DNA of 58,443 nucleotides, taken from positions 1-58,443 of the forward strand of contig JAEZDN010000049.1 in NCBI GenBank assembly GCA_023433275.1, given 5' to 3'. The notes beneath the pieces were generated by a model, which saw nothing but the letters and a program-made list of their open reading frames with translations, had not been told where the DNA came from and did no database searches. Positions 44,465 through 56,444 of this stretch are shown here, piece after piece (positions within the stretch are counted from its first letter, which is position 1; each line of letters starts with the position of its first letter). A program made the translations under genes and the position numbers. The DNA is from Verrucomicrobiota bacterium. GTDB taxonomy: Bacteria; Verrucomicrobiota; Verrucomicrobiia; Opitutales; Opitutaceae.

Positions 44465-46225
44465 ATGCTTTCCACGTTCGATTACATCGTCGTCGTTTTC
44501 TACCTGCTGTTCCTCGCCGGCATCGGCTGGTTCTTTCGCCACACGGGCAAGGACACCAGCGAGTATTTCCGCGGCGGCGGCAAGATGGCCTGGTGGATGG
44601 TCGGCGCCTCGGCGTTCATGGGCGCATTCAGCGCGTGGACGTTCACCGGCGCGGCCGGCCTCGCCTACGACCACGGTTGGGTCGTGATCATCCTCTACTG
44701 GGCCAACGCCCTCGGGTTCTTCTTCAACTGGTCCTACTTCGCGCGCATGAGCCGCAACACGCGCGCGATCACCGCGCTCGAGGCCGTTCGCGCGCGGCTT
44801 GGTCCGGTGAATGAGCAGGTCTTCACCTGGCTCCAGGTCCCCTTCCAGGTCCTCCAGGCTGGCATCTGGCTCTACGGCCTGGCGATCTTCTGCACGCCGG
44901 TGTTCGGCCTCGACCTCCGCGTGACCATCGTCGTCTGCGGCGTGGTCGTCGTGTTCGTGGCCGCCGCCGGCGGTTCCTGGGCGGTCGTCGCGGGCGACTT
45001 CATCCAGGCGCTCGTCCTGGTGCCCATCACCCTCGTGGCGGCCTTCACCGCGATCCAATACATCGGCGGCCCCACCCAATTCCTCGAGGGCCTGCCCGCC
45101 ACCCATCGGGATCTCACAGCGGCGGCGGCGGACTTCGGCCCGTGGTGGATCATCGCCGTCCTGCTGGAAAAGGTCACCAACATCAACGGCCTCAACTACG
45201 CGTCGCGCTACCTCTGCGTCAGCGATGGCGCCACCGCCCGCAAGGCCGCCCTGTTCGCGACGATCCTCTTCGTCGTCGGCTCCGTGTTCTGGTTCATCCC
45301 GCCGCTCGCCGCGCGCGCCGGCGGCATCGTCCTCGGCAACACCACGGGCGTGTCGAACCCGGCCGAGATGTCCTACATCGTGATTGCCGCCCACTGCCTG
45401 CCCGTCGGCCTGCTCGGCCTCCTCGTCACCGGCATCATCTCCTCCACCCTCTCCTCCATGGACTCCGGCCTCAACCGCAATGCCGGCATCTTCGTGCGCA
45501 GTTTCTACCTGCCGATCCTGCGGCCGGCCGCGGGCGAGCGGGAACTCGTGCTCGCCGGCCGCCTCACCACCTGGGGCTTCGGCGCCCTCGCGATCGCCAT
45601 GGCCCTCTTCTACAGCACATGGCGCGATGTCGGCGTCTTCCAGCTGATGATGAACTTCAGCGCGCTCGTGGCCACGCCCTATGCCGTGCCGCTCTTCTGG
45701 TGCCTGATCATCCGCCGCTCGCCCGACTGGGCCGCCTGGTCGACCATCGCCATCTGCTGCGTGATCGGGGGCGCGGTCAGCCTCGTGCCGCAATCCGACT
45801 GGGCCGCGGCCCTCGCCCCGGGCCCCCTCGCCACCTGGCTCGCGTGGGCCAAAACCCACGGCTACATCGCCATCACCCTCGCCAACGTGGTGCTCGGCAC
45901 CCTCTGGTACCTCGGCGCCGCCGCGCTCGTCGGCAACCGACACCACTCGCCCGCGCGCGCGGCACAGGTGGCGCAGTTCTTCCGCAACGTCGACACCGAT
46001 GTCACGCCTGCCGAGCTCGAGCAGCCCGACGACGCGCGCCACCTCGGCATCGCCCGCATGTGCCTCGTTTACGGCGGGTTCATCACCCTGATGGCGGCGA
46101 TCTCCCCCACGTGGTCAGGTCGCCTCTGGCTCTTCTTCTGCGCACTGTTCATGATCGGCGTCGGTCTCGCGATCCGCCGGTCGACGCGTCGTCCCGCCCC
46201 CCCACCTCCCGCCCCCGCGCCATGA
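44465..46225 (+). CDS. Sodium:solute symporter (SSS family)
   Basis: A 586-aa inner-membrane symporter with about 13-14 hydrophobic segments. Typical family features are YFRGGGKMAWWMVGASAFMG near the N terminus and ITGIISSTLSSMDSG-like LVTGIISSTLSSMDSGLNRN in the centre, the Na+-site region. It probably imports the mono- or oligosaccharide released by the neighbouring hydrolases. ATG 44465 was chosen because it begins directly before TM1. The stop overlaps the next ATG in an ATGA quartet (46222-46225), coupling it to the GH5 gene. The tail is proline-rich. Confidence 0.93.
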   Translation: MLSTFDYIVVVFYLLFLAGIGWFFRHTGKDTSEYFRGGGKMAWWMVGASAFMGAFSAWTFTGAAGLAYDHGWVVIILYWANALGFFFNWSYFARMSRNTRAITALEAVRARLGPVNEQVFTWLQVPFQVLQAGIWLYGLAIFCTPVFGLDLRVTIVVCGVVVVFVAAAGGSWAVVAGDFIQALVLVPITLVAAFTAIQYIGGPTQFLEGLPATHRDLTAAAADFGPWWIIAVLLEKVTNINGLNYASRYLCVSDGATARKAALFATILFVVGSVFWFIPPLAARAGGIVLGNTTGVSNPAEMSYIVIAAHCLPVGLLGLLVTGIISSTLSSMDSGLNRNAGIFVRSFYLPILRPAAGERELVLAGRLTTWGFGALAIAMALFYSTWRDVGVFQLMMNFSALVATPYAVPLFWCLIIRRSPDWAAWSTIAICCVIGGAVSLVPQSDWAAALAPGPLATWLAWAKTHGYIAITLANVVLGTLWYLGAAALVGNRHHSPARAAQVAQFFRNVDTDVTPAELEQPDDARHLGIARMCLVYGGFITLMAAISPTWSGRLWLFFCALFMIGVGLAIRRSTRRPAPPPPAPAP

Positions 46226-48123
46226 TCACCTCCCGACTCCCCGGGCGCCTTGCCCTCCTTGCCCTCACCCTGCCCCTCGGCGTCCTCGCGAATCCCGCGA
46301 CGCTGCCGCCGCCGGAGCCCCTCGACCATTTCATCACGCGCAAGGGCGACCGCCTCTACGACGGCGACCGGGAATTCCGCTTCGTGTCGGTCAACATGCC
46401 CGACATCCTGCAGGTCATCACGGACTATCGGTTCGACGGCGAGACCGCCGAGACGCGCCTGCGCGTGCCCGATGAGTTCGAGCAACGCGACGCCATCCGC
46501 ACCGTCCGCCAGATGGGCGGTCGCGTCGTGCGCACGTTCATGGTCACCGCCCGCCCTGGCCCGCACCCGGCCGCGATGTTCGACGTCTCGACCCGCCCGG
46601 TGAAACCCAACGAGTCCGCCCTGCTCGCGCTCGACCGCCTCCTCCAGATCGGCCGCGAGGAAGGTGTGCGCCTCCTCATCCCGCTCATCGCCTACCGCAG
46701 CGCGCTCCGCGGCGACCCTGACACCTACGGCCCCGACTTCTGGGTCGTGGGCAGCGAGGCCAATCTCAAGTTCAAGGACACGATCGCCCAGGTGCTCGGC
46801 CGCACCAACCCGCTCACCGGCATTCCCTACCGCGACGATCCCACGATCTTCGGGTGGCAGACAGGCAATGAAATCGTCATCGGCACCGACCCCGTGCGCC
46901 GCCGCTGGCTCCATGACATCGCCGCCTACATCAAGCAACTCGCGCCGAATCACCTTCACATCGACGGCCGCAACAAGCCCAACGACGTGTACGACCTCTA
47001 CGACGAGTTCGCCGCCGACCCGAACATCGACGCCGTTTCCTACCACACCTACGTCAACCTTCCCCAGGCCGACACGCCCGCCGGGACGCTGCGCCTGATC
47101 CGCGAGCAATTGCGGGGCCGGACGCCGGTGATCGTGACCGAGGTCGCGATGTACACCTCGCCCAAGGCGCTGTGCGCGCTGCTGGACGAGGTCATCGAAG
47201 GCGGCGCCGTGGGTGCGCAATGGTGGGGCATCCGTTTCCACAACCGCGACGGCGGTTTCTACAAGCACAGCGACCGCGGCTCCCAATACGAGGACCTCAA
47301 CTGGCCCGGGTTCGCCGATCCCTCGTTTCCCCTGCCGGAAATCGCCCGCGAACGTGAACTGCTCGACATCCTGCATGATTACGCCGCCCGCATTTCCGGC
47401 CAGCCCCGCGTGCCTGTCGTCGTGCCCGCGGCGCCCACGTTGTTGCCCATCCCCGACCCCGGACACATTTCCTGGCAGGGCGCGACCGGCGCCAGCTCGT
47501 ACGCCATCGAGCGCGCGCCGGCCGCAACCGGGCCTTGGACGCGCCTCGCGGACAACGTTGTCGATCACCTACCCGTCTACACCGCGCTCTATTGCGACAC
47601 CACCGCAGGCGTCGGCCAATCGTGGTACTACCGCGTCATTGCGCGCAACCGTGCCGGCGATTCCGCCCCCTCCAATGTGCAGGGTCCTGTCGCCGCGGAC
47701 CGCGCCTGGCTCGTCGACGATCTGTTCGACCACTCGCACCTCGCTTCCTCCTCCGCCAACGTGAAGTTCAAGCGCGCCTACGCGCACGACGCCTACCTCG
47801 AGGACATCGCGCTCGCCCAGCGCGAGAATCCCGCCAAGGCCGCGCGCCTCGCGTATCGTATTCCCGGCGCTCTGCGCAGCTTCTCCCTGACTGCGTTCGA
47901 AACCCAGGCTCCGCTTCGCTTCCATCTGACGACCGCGGTGGGCGAGCGGACCGAGATCACGCCGCGTGCCACTGCCTACCAAAACGGCCGCCGCACGCGC
48001 TACGAGTTCACGGCCGGCGAAACCCTGCCCCCCGGCACCCTCGAGATCGAAATGTCCGCCGGCGCTCCCGAAGGCCAGGCCGTCGGCCGCGTTGAACTCT
48101 CCTGGACACCGGGCACCCCCTGA
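46222..48123 (+). CDS. GH5 glycoside hydrolase, mannanase-like, with Fn3-like region
   Basis: A 633-aa secreted enzyme with a signal peptide (about 1-23). The TIM-barrel domain (about 35-395) carries the GH5 acid/base E217 in FGWQTGNEIVIG and the nucleophile E307 in VIVTEVAMY. The arrangement FRFVSVNMPDILQ ... GRVVRTFMVTA resembles endo-beta-1,4-mannanases (subfamily GH5_7 type). A fibronectin-III-like region (about 410-500, ISWQGATGASSYAIERAPAA) and a beta-rich C-terminal domain follow. It would hydrolyse a mannan-type or related beta-glycan by a retaining mechanism. It is translationally coupled to the symporter. Confidence 0.88.
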   Translation: MITSRLPGRLALLALTLPLGVLANPATLPPPEPLDHFITRKGDRLYDGDREFRFVSVNMPDILQVITDYRFDGETAETRLRVPDEFEQRDAIRTVRQMGGRVVRTFMVTARPGPHPAAMFDVSTRPVKPNESALLALDRLLQIGREEGVRLLIPLIAYRSALRGDPDTYGPDFWVVGSEANLKFKDTIAQVLGRTNPLTGIPYRDDPTIFGWQTGNEIVIGTDPVRRRWLHDIAAYIKQLAPNHLHIDGRNKPNDVYDLYDEFAADPNIDAVSYHTYVNLPQADTPAGTLRLIREQLRGRTPVIVTEVAMYTSPKALCALLDEVIEGGAVGAQWWGIRFHNRDGGFYKHSDRGSQYEDLNWPGFADPSFPLPEIARERELLDILHDYAARISGQPRVPVVVPAAPTLLPIPDPGHISWQGATGASSYAIERAPAATGPWTRLADNVVDHLPVYTALYCDTTAGVGQSWYYRVIARNRAGDSAPSNVQGPVAADRAWLVDDLFDHSHLASSSANVKFKRAYAHDAYLEDIALAQRENPAKAARLAYRIPGALRSFSLTAFETQAPLRFHLTTAVGERTEITPRATAYQNGRRTRYEFTAGETLPPGTLEIEMSAGAPEGQAVGRVELSWTPGTP

Positions 48124-48191
48124 GAACCGGCTCCTCGGTCCAGCGCGACGACCGCAACGCGCGTCCCCCCGTCCGACTCCCATTTCCTCCC

Positions 48192-49328
48192 ATGAAAACC
48201 AACCGTCGTGACTTTCTCCGCCTGGCCGCCACCGCCGGCCTCGCGGCCAGCCTCCCTGCCGCGGCCTCCGCGGCCACCCCCAGTTCACCGGCGCCGGTGC
48301 GCAACGCGCTTCCACGCTGGCGCGGTTTCAACCTGCAGTATCTCTACCGCACCGGTGAGCAGATGTTGAAGCCCAATGAAGATCACTTCCGCTGGATCTC
48401 CGGTTGGGGCTTCGACTTCGTGCGCATTCCGCTCAACTACCGGACCTGGCTCAAGAAGAAGTCGCACGCCCACGACATGATCTCGCCCGAGGATGCCTTC
48501 GCCATCGACGAGAGCGTCCTCGCACTCGTTGACCAGGCCGTCGAATACGCGGGCCGGCACGGCATTCATCTCTGCCTCTGTTTCCACCACGCCCCCGGCT
48601 ATCGCGTCGGCAAGAACGTGCGCGAGCCGTTCGTGCTGTGGCGCGACCCCGCCGCCGTGGAGGCCTTCACGTTTCACTGGAAACTCTTCGCCAACCGCTA
48701 CCGCGCCGTTGGCAAGGAGCGGCTCAGCTTCAACCTCTTCAACGAGGCGCCGTGGCCGAGCGACAACTTCAACGGCGCCATCTACCACCAGGCGGTGAAA
48801 CCCGCGGTCGAGGCCATTCGCCGCATCAGCCCCGATCGCCTGATCATTGCCGACGGCGCCGGCGCCGGCAACCTCGCGGTGCCCGAGCTCGCCCCGCTCG
48901 GCGTGCACCAGAGCGTGCACTGCTACATCCCTGGCACCCTTAGTCACTACAAGGTCGACTGGATGCGCGACCGCACCGAATGGCCGGAGCCGCAATGGCC
49001 CGGCGCGCTCGGCGACGGCGACTATCGCTGGGACCGCGACCGCCTGGCGCTCTACTACGCGCCCTGGCGCGACCTGCTCGCGCGCGGGATCGGCGTGCAC
49101 ATGGGGGAAACGGGCGGCTCGCACCGCGTGCCCGCCGCCATTCACCAGGCGTGGCTCAGCGACGTGCTCGGGGTTTGCCGTGACCTCGGCATCGGCTGGG
49201 CACTGTGGGATTTTTTGGGCCAGAGCAAATTTGGCATCCTCGATTCCGAGCGCGCCGACGTCGCCTACGAGGACTGGTACGGCCACAAGCTCGACCGCGG
49301 TCTACTCGAGCTGCTCCAAAAAGCCTAA
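48192..49328 (+). CDS. GH5 glycoside hydrolase with Tat signal
   Basis: A 378-aa enzyme with a Tat export signal (NRRDFLRLAATAGLAASLPA from residue 4). The barrel begins WRGFNLQYLY and FDFVRIPLNY, and carries the proposed acid/base E185 in SFNLFNEAPWP and nucleophile E306 in GVHMGETGG. HCYIP (243-247) supplies the usual substrate-site His and Tyr. It is a retaining beta-glycanase, such as an endoglucanase-like enzyme; the specific glycan is not readable. It closes the locus, 68 nt after the preceding GH5 gene, and is followed by an R2 repeat. Confidence 0.9.
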   Translation: MKTNRRDFLRLAATAGLAASLPAAASAATPSSPAPVRNALPRWRGFNLQYLYRTGEQMLKPNEDHFRWISGWGFDFVRIPLNYRTWLKKKSHAHDMISPEDAFAIDESVLALVDQAVEYAGRHGIHLCLCFHHAPGYRVGKNVREPFVLWRDPAAVEAFTFHWKLFANRYRAVGKERLSFNLFNEAPWPSDNFNGAIYHQAVKPAVEAIRRISPDRLIIADGAGAGNLAVPELAPLGVHQSVHCYIPGTLSHYKVDWMRDRTEWPEPQWPGALGDGDYRWDRDRLALYYAPWRDLLARGIGVHMGETGGSHRVPAAIHQAWLSDVLGVCRDLGIGWALWDFLGQSKFGILDSERADVAYEDWYGHKLDRGLLELLQKA

Positions 49329-49446
49329 ACCGTCTCTTTCTTGGAGGGGCGCAGACTTGCTACGCCCGGATTCGGCCGGACCGCGCCCTCCGTTCACTAC
49401 CCAGGCTGCGCCCGTTCAATCGCTCAGCCGGAAACAGGCAGGCGGA

Positions 49447-49567
49447 TGGAGGGGCGCGGCTTGACCGCGCCCTTTTTCGCTGCGGGAGGCAAGGGCGTGG
49501 ACGAGCCACGCCCCTACGACTGAACCGTTCGACCGCGCACGCGGCGGATTTGCATGCCGCTGCATGA
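49447..49567 (+). repeat. R2 hairpin repeat
   Basis: A copy with arms GGGGCGCGGCTTGACCGCGC and GCGTGGACGAGCCACGCCCC, ending near CATGCCGCTGCATGAG. A degenerate stub (GGGGCGCAGACTTGCTACGC) precedes it at 49345. Together they fill the gap between two convergent genes. Confidence 0.85.
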
Positions 49568-49598
49568 GTCCGTATCGGTGTTCCGCCCCCCGACACGC

Positions 49599-50594
49599 TC
49601 ACCGTCGCCCGCTCTGCAGCACCTTGATATAATTCGCCCGCTCGTGCGCGGCGGGGTTCGGGCACCGCTTCAGGTTGAGCGTGCCGCGCAGCCGGTCGAT
49701 GTCATCGAAATCGCGCTGCTCCATCCATTGGCGCATGCCGAGCAGCAGCTGGGTCAGCACGCGCGGGCCTTCCCTCAGCAGCAACGACACGATCTGCACC
49801 GTGTGGGCTCCGGCCAGCAACGCCTTGATGATGTCCTCGGCGCGGTGCACGCCGCCGCCACACGAGAGCGACCCATGCACGTGCGGCGACAGCACCGCCA
49901 GCCACCGCAGCCGGATCAACAGCTCCGACGAATCGGAGAGCTGCAGGTGCGGCCGCACGTCGAGCTCCTCCAGGTCGAAATCGGGCTGGTAGAACCGGTT
50001 GAAAAGGACGATGCCCTGCGCCCCGGCCTTCTCCAGGGACAGCGCAAACTGCGCGAGCGCGGCGTGAAACGGCGAGATCTTCGCCGCAACCGGAATCTTC
50101 ACCGCGCTGGCGATATCATGCACGGTTTCCAACATGTCGTCCTCAACCTGCTTGCCGGTCATCAGCGGATCGGTGATCAGCTGATATAGGTTCAGCTCGA
50201 TGGCATCGGCGCCGGCCGATTCCAGCCGGCGGGCAAAATCCGTCCAGGCTCCCGGCCGATGGCCATTGAGCGAGGCGATGACCGGGATCGTCAGCGAACT
50301 CTTGAGGTGATCCACCTGCTCCAGATAGGCGTTCGGCGTCAGCGGGTATTCCGAATAGGCCGGGAAAAATTCGCGGGCGGTGTCGAAACTGTCGGCCGGC
50401 GTCATGTCCAGCAGCATCGACGCCGCGCGATCGTGCTGCTCGATCTGCTCCTCGAACAGCGAGCGCATGACAATCGCGGCCGCGCCCGCGTCTTCCAACC
50501 GCCGCGCGCCATCGACTTGGTCACAATAGGGCGAGGCGCCCACCACGAGCGGGTTCTTGAGTTTCAGGCCCAGATAGCGGGTGGCGAGGTTCAT
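49599..50594 (-). CDS. Dihydroorotate dehydrogenase-like protein
   Basis: A 331-aa FMN-type TIM-barrel protein. It begins MNLATRYLGLKLKNPLVVGA, like class 1 dihydroorotate dehydrogenases, and has the FMN-phosphate region LSCGGGVHRAEDIIKALLAG then AHTVQIVSLLL. However, the loop that in true PyrD carries the catalytic Cys or Ser (NxSCPN type) reads AIELNLYQLITDP here. It therefore probably is not the pyrimidine-pathway enzyme but a related flavin oxidoreductase. ATG 50594 was chosen by similarity; upstream in-frame codons are not conserved. Confidence 0.87.
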   Translation of the reverse strand: MNLATRYLGLKLKNPLVVGASPYCDQVDGARRLEDAGAAAIVMRSLFEEQIEQHDRAASMLLDMTPADSFDTAREFFPAYSEYPLTPNAYLEQVDHLKSSLTIPVIASLNGHRPGAWTDFARRLESAGADAIELNLYQLITDPLMTGKQVEDDMLETVHDIASAVKIPVAAKISPFHAALAQFALSLEKAGAQGIVLFNRFYQPDFDLEELDVRPHLQLSDSSELLIRLRWLAVLSPHVHGSLSCGGGVHRAEDIIKALLAGAHTVQIVSLLLREGPRVLTQLLLGMRQWMEQRDFDDIDRLRGTLNLKRCPNPAAHERANYIKVLQSGRR

Positions 50595-50837
50595 GGACGA
50601 TTTCTCCGGGGTTGGGCGCGACCCGTCCCCCGGGTCTGCGGATCGCGAGTAGCCTGGTACGTGGAATTCATGGAGCCCGGGGAACGTCCCCATCATCGCA
50701 CACCGCGGGCCCGTGCACTGCGCGAATCTTGCCATTCAGCCTCTGCCCCTTGCGACGTCCACACGCCGGCCAAACGCAACCCGGCGCGCTGGTACGGCCG
50801 GCGCATCCGGGGACGACTCCCAGCTTCCTCCTCGCGC

Positions 50838-52067
50838 CTACGTTCCCCGACGACGCTCCACCTCCGGCAGGAAGGCCGTGAGCAAACCGATCAGGGGGAA
50901 ATAGGAACTGACGGTGAACACCGTGCCGATGCCCGCCTGGTCCGCCAGCCGGCCCAGCAGCGCGGAGCCGATCCCGGCCGCGCCAAACGCGAGGCCGAAA
51001 AACAGCCCCGCGATCAGCCCGACGTTGCCCGGCACGAGCTCCTGCGCGTACACGAGGATCGCGGAAAACGCCGACGCCAGGATCACGCCAATCACGACCG
51101 TCAGCACGACCGTGCCCACCAGGCCCACGTGCGGGAGCAGGAGCGAGAATGGCGCCACGCCGAGGATCGAGATCCAGATCACGCGCTTGCGCCCGATGCG
51201 ATCCCCGACCGGGCCGCCGATGATCGTGCCCGCCGCCACCGCGAACAGGAACACAAACAGGTAGATCTGCGAGCCCTGCACGGAGACGCCGAATTTATCC
51301 ATCACGAAGAACGTGTAGTAATTCGTCAGGCAGATGAGGTAGAAATATTTTGAGAAGATCAGCGCAACCAGCACCGCCAGCGCGAGCGCGACCTGGCGCC
51401 GTCCGAGCCGAAGGATCTCGAAATTGCCGTGCGCCGCAGCCTTGGCGCCCAGCCGGTGCGTGTTCCGCCGGTACCAGCCGCTGATGCGCCCCAGCAGCAC
51501 GATCCCAACCATCGCCAGCGCCGTGAACCACAGGATGTGCGCCTGGCCCCGCGGAATGATGATCGCCGCCGCCAGCAGCGGCCCGAGCGAGGTGCCGAAA
51601 TTCCCGCCCACCTGGAAAAGCGATTGCGCGAAACCATGCCGACCGCCCGAAGCCATGCGCGCGACGCGCGACGCCTCGGGATGAAAGACCGACGAGCCGA
51701 CTCCCATGCACGCGGCCGCCAGCAACATCAGCGGGAACGTGTTCGCCTGGGACAACAACGCCATCCCCACGACCGACACGCCCATGCCCACCGGCAGCGA
51801 GTAGGGCTTGGGCCGGCGGTCCGTGTAGAAGCCCACCACCGGCTGGAGCAGTGAGCCCGTGATCTGGTAGGTGAGCGTGATCAGGCCGATCTGCGTGTAG
51901 GTCAGGTGATACGAATCCTTCAGCAACGGGTAGATCGCCGGCAACATCGCCTGGAAGATGTCGTTCAGCATGTGCGCCGTGCCCAGCGCGAACAGCACCT
52001 TCAACGCCGTGTCATGCCGCGCGGGGGCGGCGGGCGCGGGATCGGCGAGGCTCGGTTGGCGGCTCAT
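50838..52067 (-). CDS. MFS transporter, fosmidomycin resistance (Fsr) type
   Basis: A 409-aa inner-membrane transporter with 12 expected segments. The N terminus FALGTAHMLNDIFQAMLPAI, then YPLLKDSYHLTYTQIGLITL, and QPVVGFYTDRRPKPYSLPVG is the characteristic Fsr signature. GSSVFHPEASRVARMASGGR carries the family loop, and GGPVGDRIGRKRVIW is the MFS motif in the second half. In E. coli Fsr exports fosmidomycin; here the natural substrate is unknown. It stands alone, 164 nt downstream of the tRNA on the same strand. Confidence 0.9.
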   Translation of the reverse strand: MSRQPSLADPAPAAPARHDTALKVLFALGTAHMLNDIFQAMLPAIYPLLKDSYHLTYTQIGLITLTYQITGSLLQPVVGFYTDRRPKPYSLPVGMGVSVVGMALLSQANTFPLMLLAAACMGVGSSVFHPEASRVARMASGGRHGFAQSLFQVGGNFGTSLGPLLAAAIIIPRGQAHILWFTALAMVGIVLLGRISGWYRRNTHRLGAKAAAHGNFEILRLGRRQVALALAVLVALIFSKYFYLICLTNYYTFFVMDKFGVSVQGSQIYLFVFLFAVAAGTIIGGPVGDRIGRKRVIWISILGVAPFSLLLPHVGLVGTVVLTVVIGVILASAFSAILVYAQELVPGNVGLIAGLFFGLAFGAAGIGSALLGRLADQAGIGTVFTVSSYFPLIGLLTAFLPEVERRRGT

Positions 52068-52156
52068 GAGCCCTCCACGGTCTCGCGCGGCAGCAAGGTG
52101 TCAAGAAACCCGCCCGCGCCGGCTGCGGCCAACCGACACAGTGCCCGAATTTCCTC

Positions 52157-52190
52157 GTAGGGGCGCAGCCTTGCCGCGCCCAGGGTTGAC
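52157..52190 (+). repeat. Partial R2-like repeat
   Basis: A shortened GTAGGGGCGCAGCCTTGCCG then CGCCCAGG stub, between the Fsr gene and the tRNA. It lacks the rest of the R2 unit. Confidence 0.5.
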
Positions 52191-52231
52191 CCTCTTCCTC
52201 CCCGATCCATCAAACAATGCCTCGCGGAATC

Positions 52232-52315
52232 TGGTGCTCGGGACAGGACTCGAACCTGCACGCCTTACGGCAAGGGCTTCTAAGACCCTCATGTCTGCCA
52301 TTCCATCACCCGAGC
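52232..52315 (-). tRNA. tRNA-Leu (anticodon UAG)
   Basis: On the minus strand an 84-nt cloverleaf with encoded CCA. The acceptor stem is GCTCGGG/CCCGAGC with discriminator A. The anticodon loop CTTAGAA gives UAG, reading CUA. The long variable arm TGCCGTAAGGCG is typical of class II tRNA-Leu, and the T arm CAGGTTCGAGTCCTG carries the GTTCGA loop. It lies alone between fsr and psd. Confidence 0.95.
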
Positions 52316-52489
52316 GGAAGCGAACCGAAAATGCGCATGCCGGGGCGCGAGGCGATAATATTTCCATCGTCCCGTCGAGGCGCGGCGTCTCGCCTGGCGC
52401 GAGCTGGATTCGATCGTCAACGGAGCCACCTTCGCACGACCCATGCCCGGGGACTTCTTGCCAATGCACCCGACGCGTTGGTTGTGCGC

Positions 52490-53389
52490 TCAGATCGCCT
52501 CGCCCAACCGCTCGCCCATGCGCGCGTACACCTCGAGCCCGGCGGCCGTCTGCTCGACCAGGTCCGCGTCGAACCGGATCCGGCCCGGTTGAAAAATCGT
52601 CACCACGCACGAGCCGCCGAACTTGAACAGTCCTTTCTCCTCCCCCTTCGCGACGGCGCGCCCCGGGATGAACGTCTCGAAAATGCTGCCGACCATGGTC
52701 GCCCCGATCTCGCACACCGCCACGGTCCCGAACACCGGCGACTCCACCAACGTGATCATGCGCTTGTTTTCCCACAGGTAGGCCAGGTTCCGTCGCAGCG
52801 CGATGGGCGACACCGAATAGAGCCAGCCATTGATCAACCGCGGCTCGCCCGGCTGGCCCGCCACGGGAAAATGGAAACGGTGATAATCCACCGGACACAA
52901 ACGCGAGATCAACAGCGACCCGCCGGCAAACTTCGCCGCGAGCGCGTCGTCACCGAGGAATCCCTTCAGGTCGAACCGCTGCCCCTTCGCATAAAACCCC
53001 GCCGCCGCATCGACATTCTGGATCGCCAGGTGCCGGCCGTCGGCCGGTAGTGCCGCCACGCGCTCGCCTTCCACGATGGGCCGCGCGCCCGGCTTGAGCG
53101 CACGATAGAAGAACTCGTTGAACGTCTTGAACGAAAACGGCTTCTTCGCGAACTCGTCGACGTCGAGATTGTAGTCGATGATGAACGGCAGGATGCGGTT
53201 CGCACTCGCCCGCATGTTCATCCGCCAGCCGTAGTAGCGCGAGACGATGGCGCGCCTCACGAACGCATTGAGCGCGAAGCGGCCCAGGTTCTTCTCGTAG
53301 GTCCAGCGCAGCCACGCGTCGCCATAGACCACTTCGGTCTCAACGGTCTTGGTGCGGCGGTTATAGAAACGGATGGGTTCGGAGGCCAT
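52490..53389 (-). CDS. psd: Phosphatidylserine decarboxylase proenzyme
   Basis: A 299-aa membrane-associated enzyme making phosphatidylethanolamine from phosphatidylserine. It belongs to the longer PSD-B type (FSFKTFNEFFYRALKPGARP, then ADGRH and CPVDYHRFHFPVAG with the catalytic Asp117 and His170). The self-cleavage site is GGS at 258-260 (FKFGGSCVV), where S260 becomes the pyruvoyl group. The usual residue after the Ser is Thr, but here it is Cys. ATG 53389 (MASEPIRFYNRRTKTVETE) aligns with family starts. The end of clpB lies 208 nt upstream on the same strand. Confidence 0.93.
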   Translation of the reverse strand: MASEPIRFYNRRTKTVETEVVYGDAWLRWTYEKNLGRFALNAFVRRAIVSRYYGWRMNMRASANRILPFIIDYNLDVDEFAKKPFSFKTFNEFFYRALKPGARPIVEGERVAALPADGRHLAIQNVDAAAGFYAKGQRFDLKGFLGDDALAAKFAGGSLLISRLCPVDYHRFHFPVAGQPGEPRLINGWLYSVSPIALRRNLAYLWENKRMITLVESPVFGTVAVCEIGATMVGSIFETFIPGRAVAKGEEKGLFKFGGSCVVTIFQPGRIRFDADLVEQTAAGLEVYARMGERLGEAI

Positions 53390-53597
53390 CCGCCCAATCT
53401 CCTCCAAAACCTGCCCGCGCCAAGTGGATTCTTGCCTGTGTCCACCGGCACCGGGCCACTTGGCGCCCGGCGACCTCACCGGGGATTGCAACTCGTGCCC
53501 GAGCGGGAGCCGGACCGCCCTCGGGCCGGTTGAATTCGTGCGCGTCGCGCTCCGCCTCGAGCCACCGGGGCGGGGGCGCCCCGGATCCATTCCACGG

Positions 53598-56183
<2,586 letters not shown>

Positions 56184-56444
56184 AGGTTAAAGGTAATATA
56201 TCCCTTTGCAGGCGGCGGGCCAGTGAGGCGCCGCTCCCTAGCCCGGGGAAATGCCCTTGAGGGCTTCCTCGTGTGACATCCCGCGTCAGGCGTGTCCCGC
56301 CCCGGGCGCCAAATTGGCCATGCCGCGGGCCGGGTCGTTTCGATCGATTTTGCCGCTCCGAGGGGCCGGTCCGAGACCGGCCCTCCGCTCAGCTGCCGCC
56401 TGCAGGTTGACTCCCCGGGTCATCCGGGTAGCCATTGACGCTTC

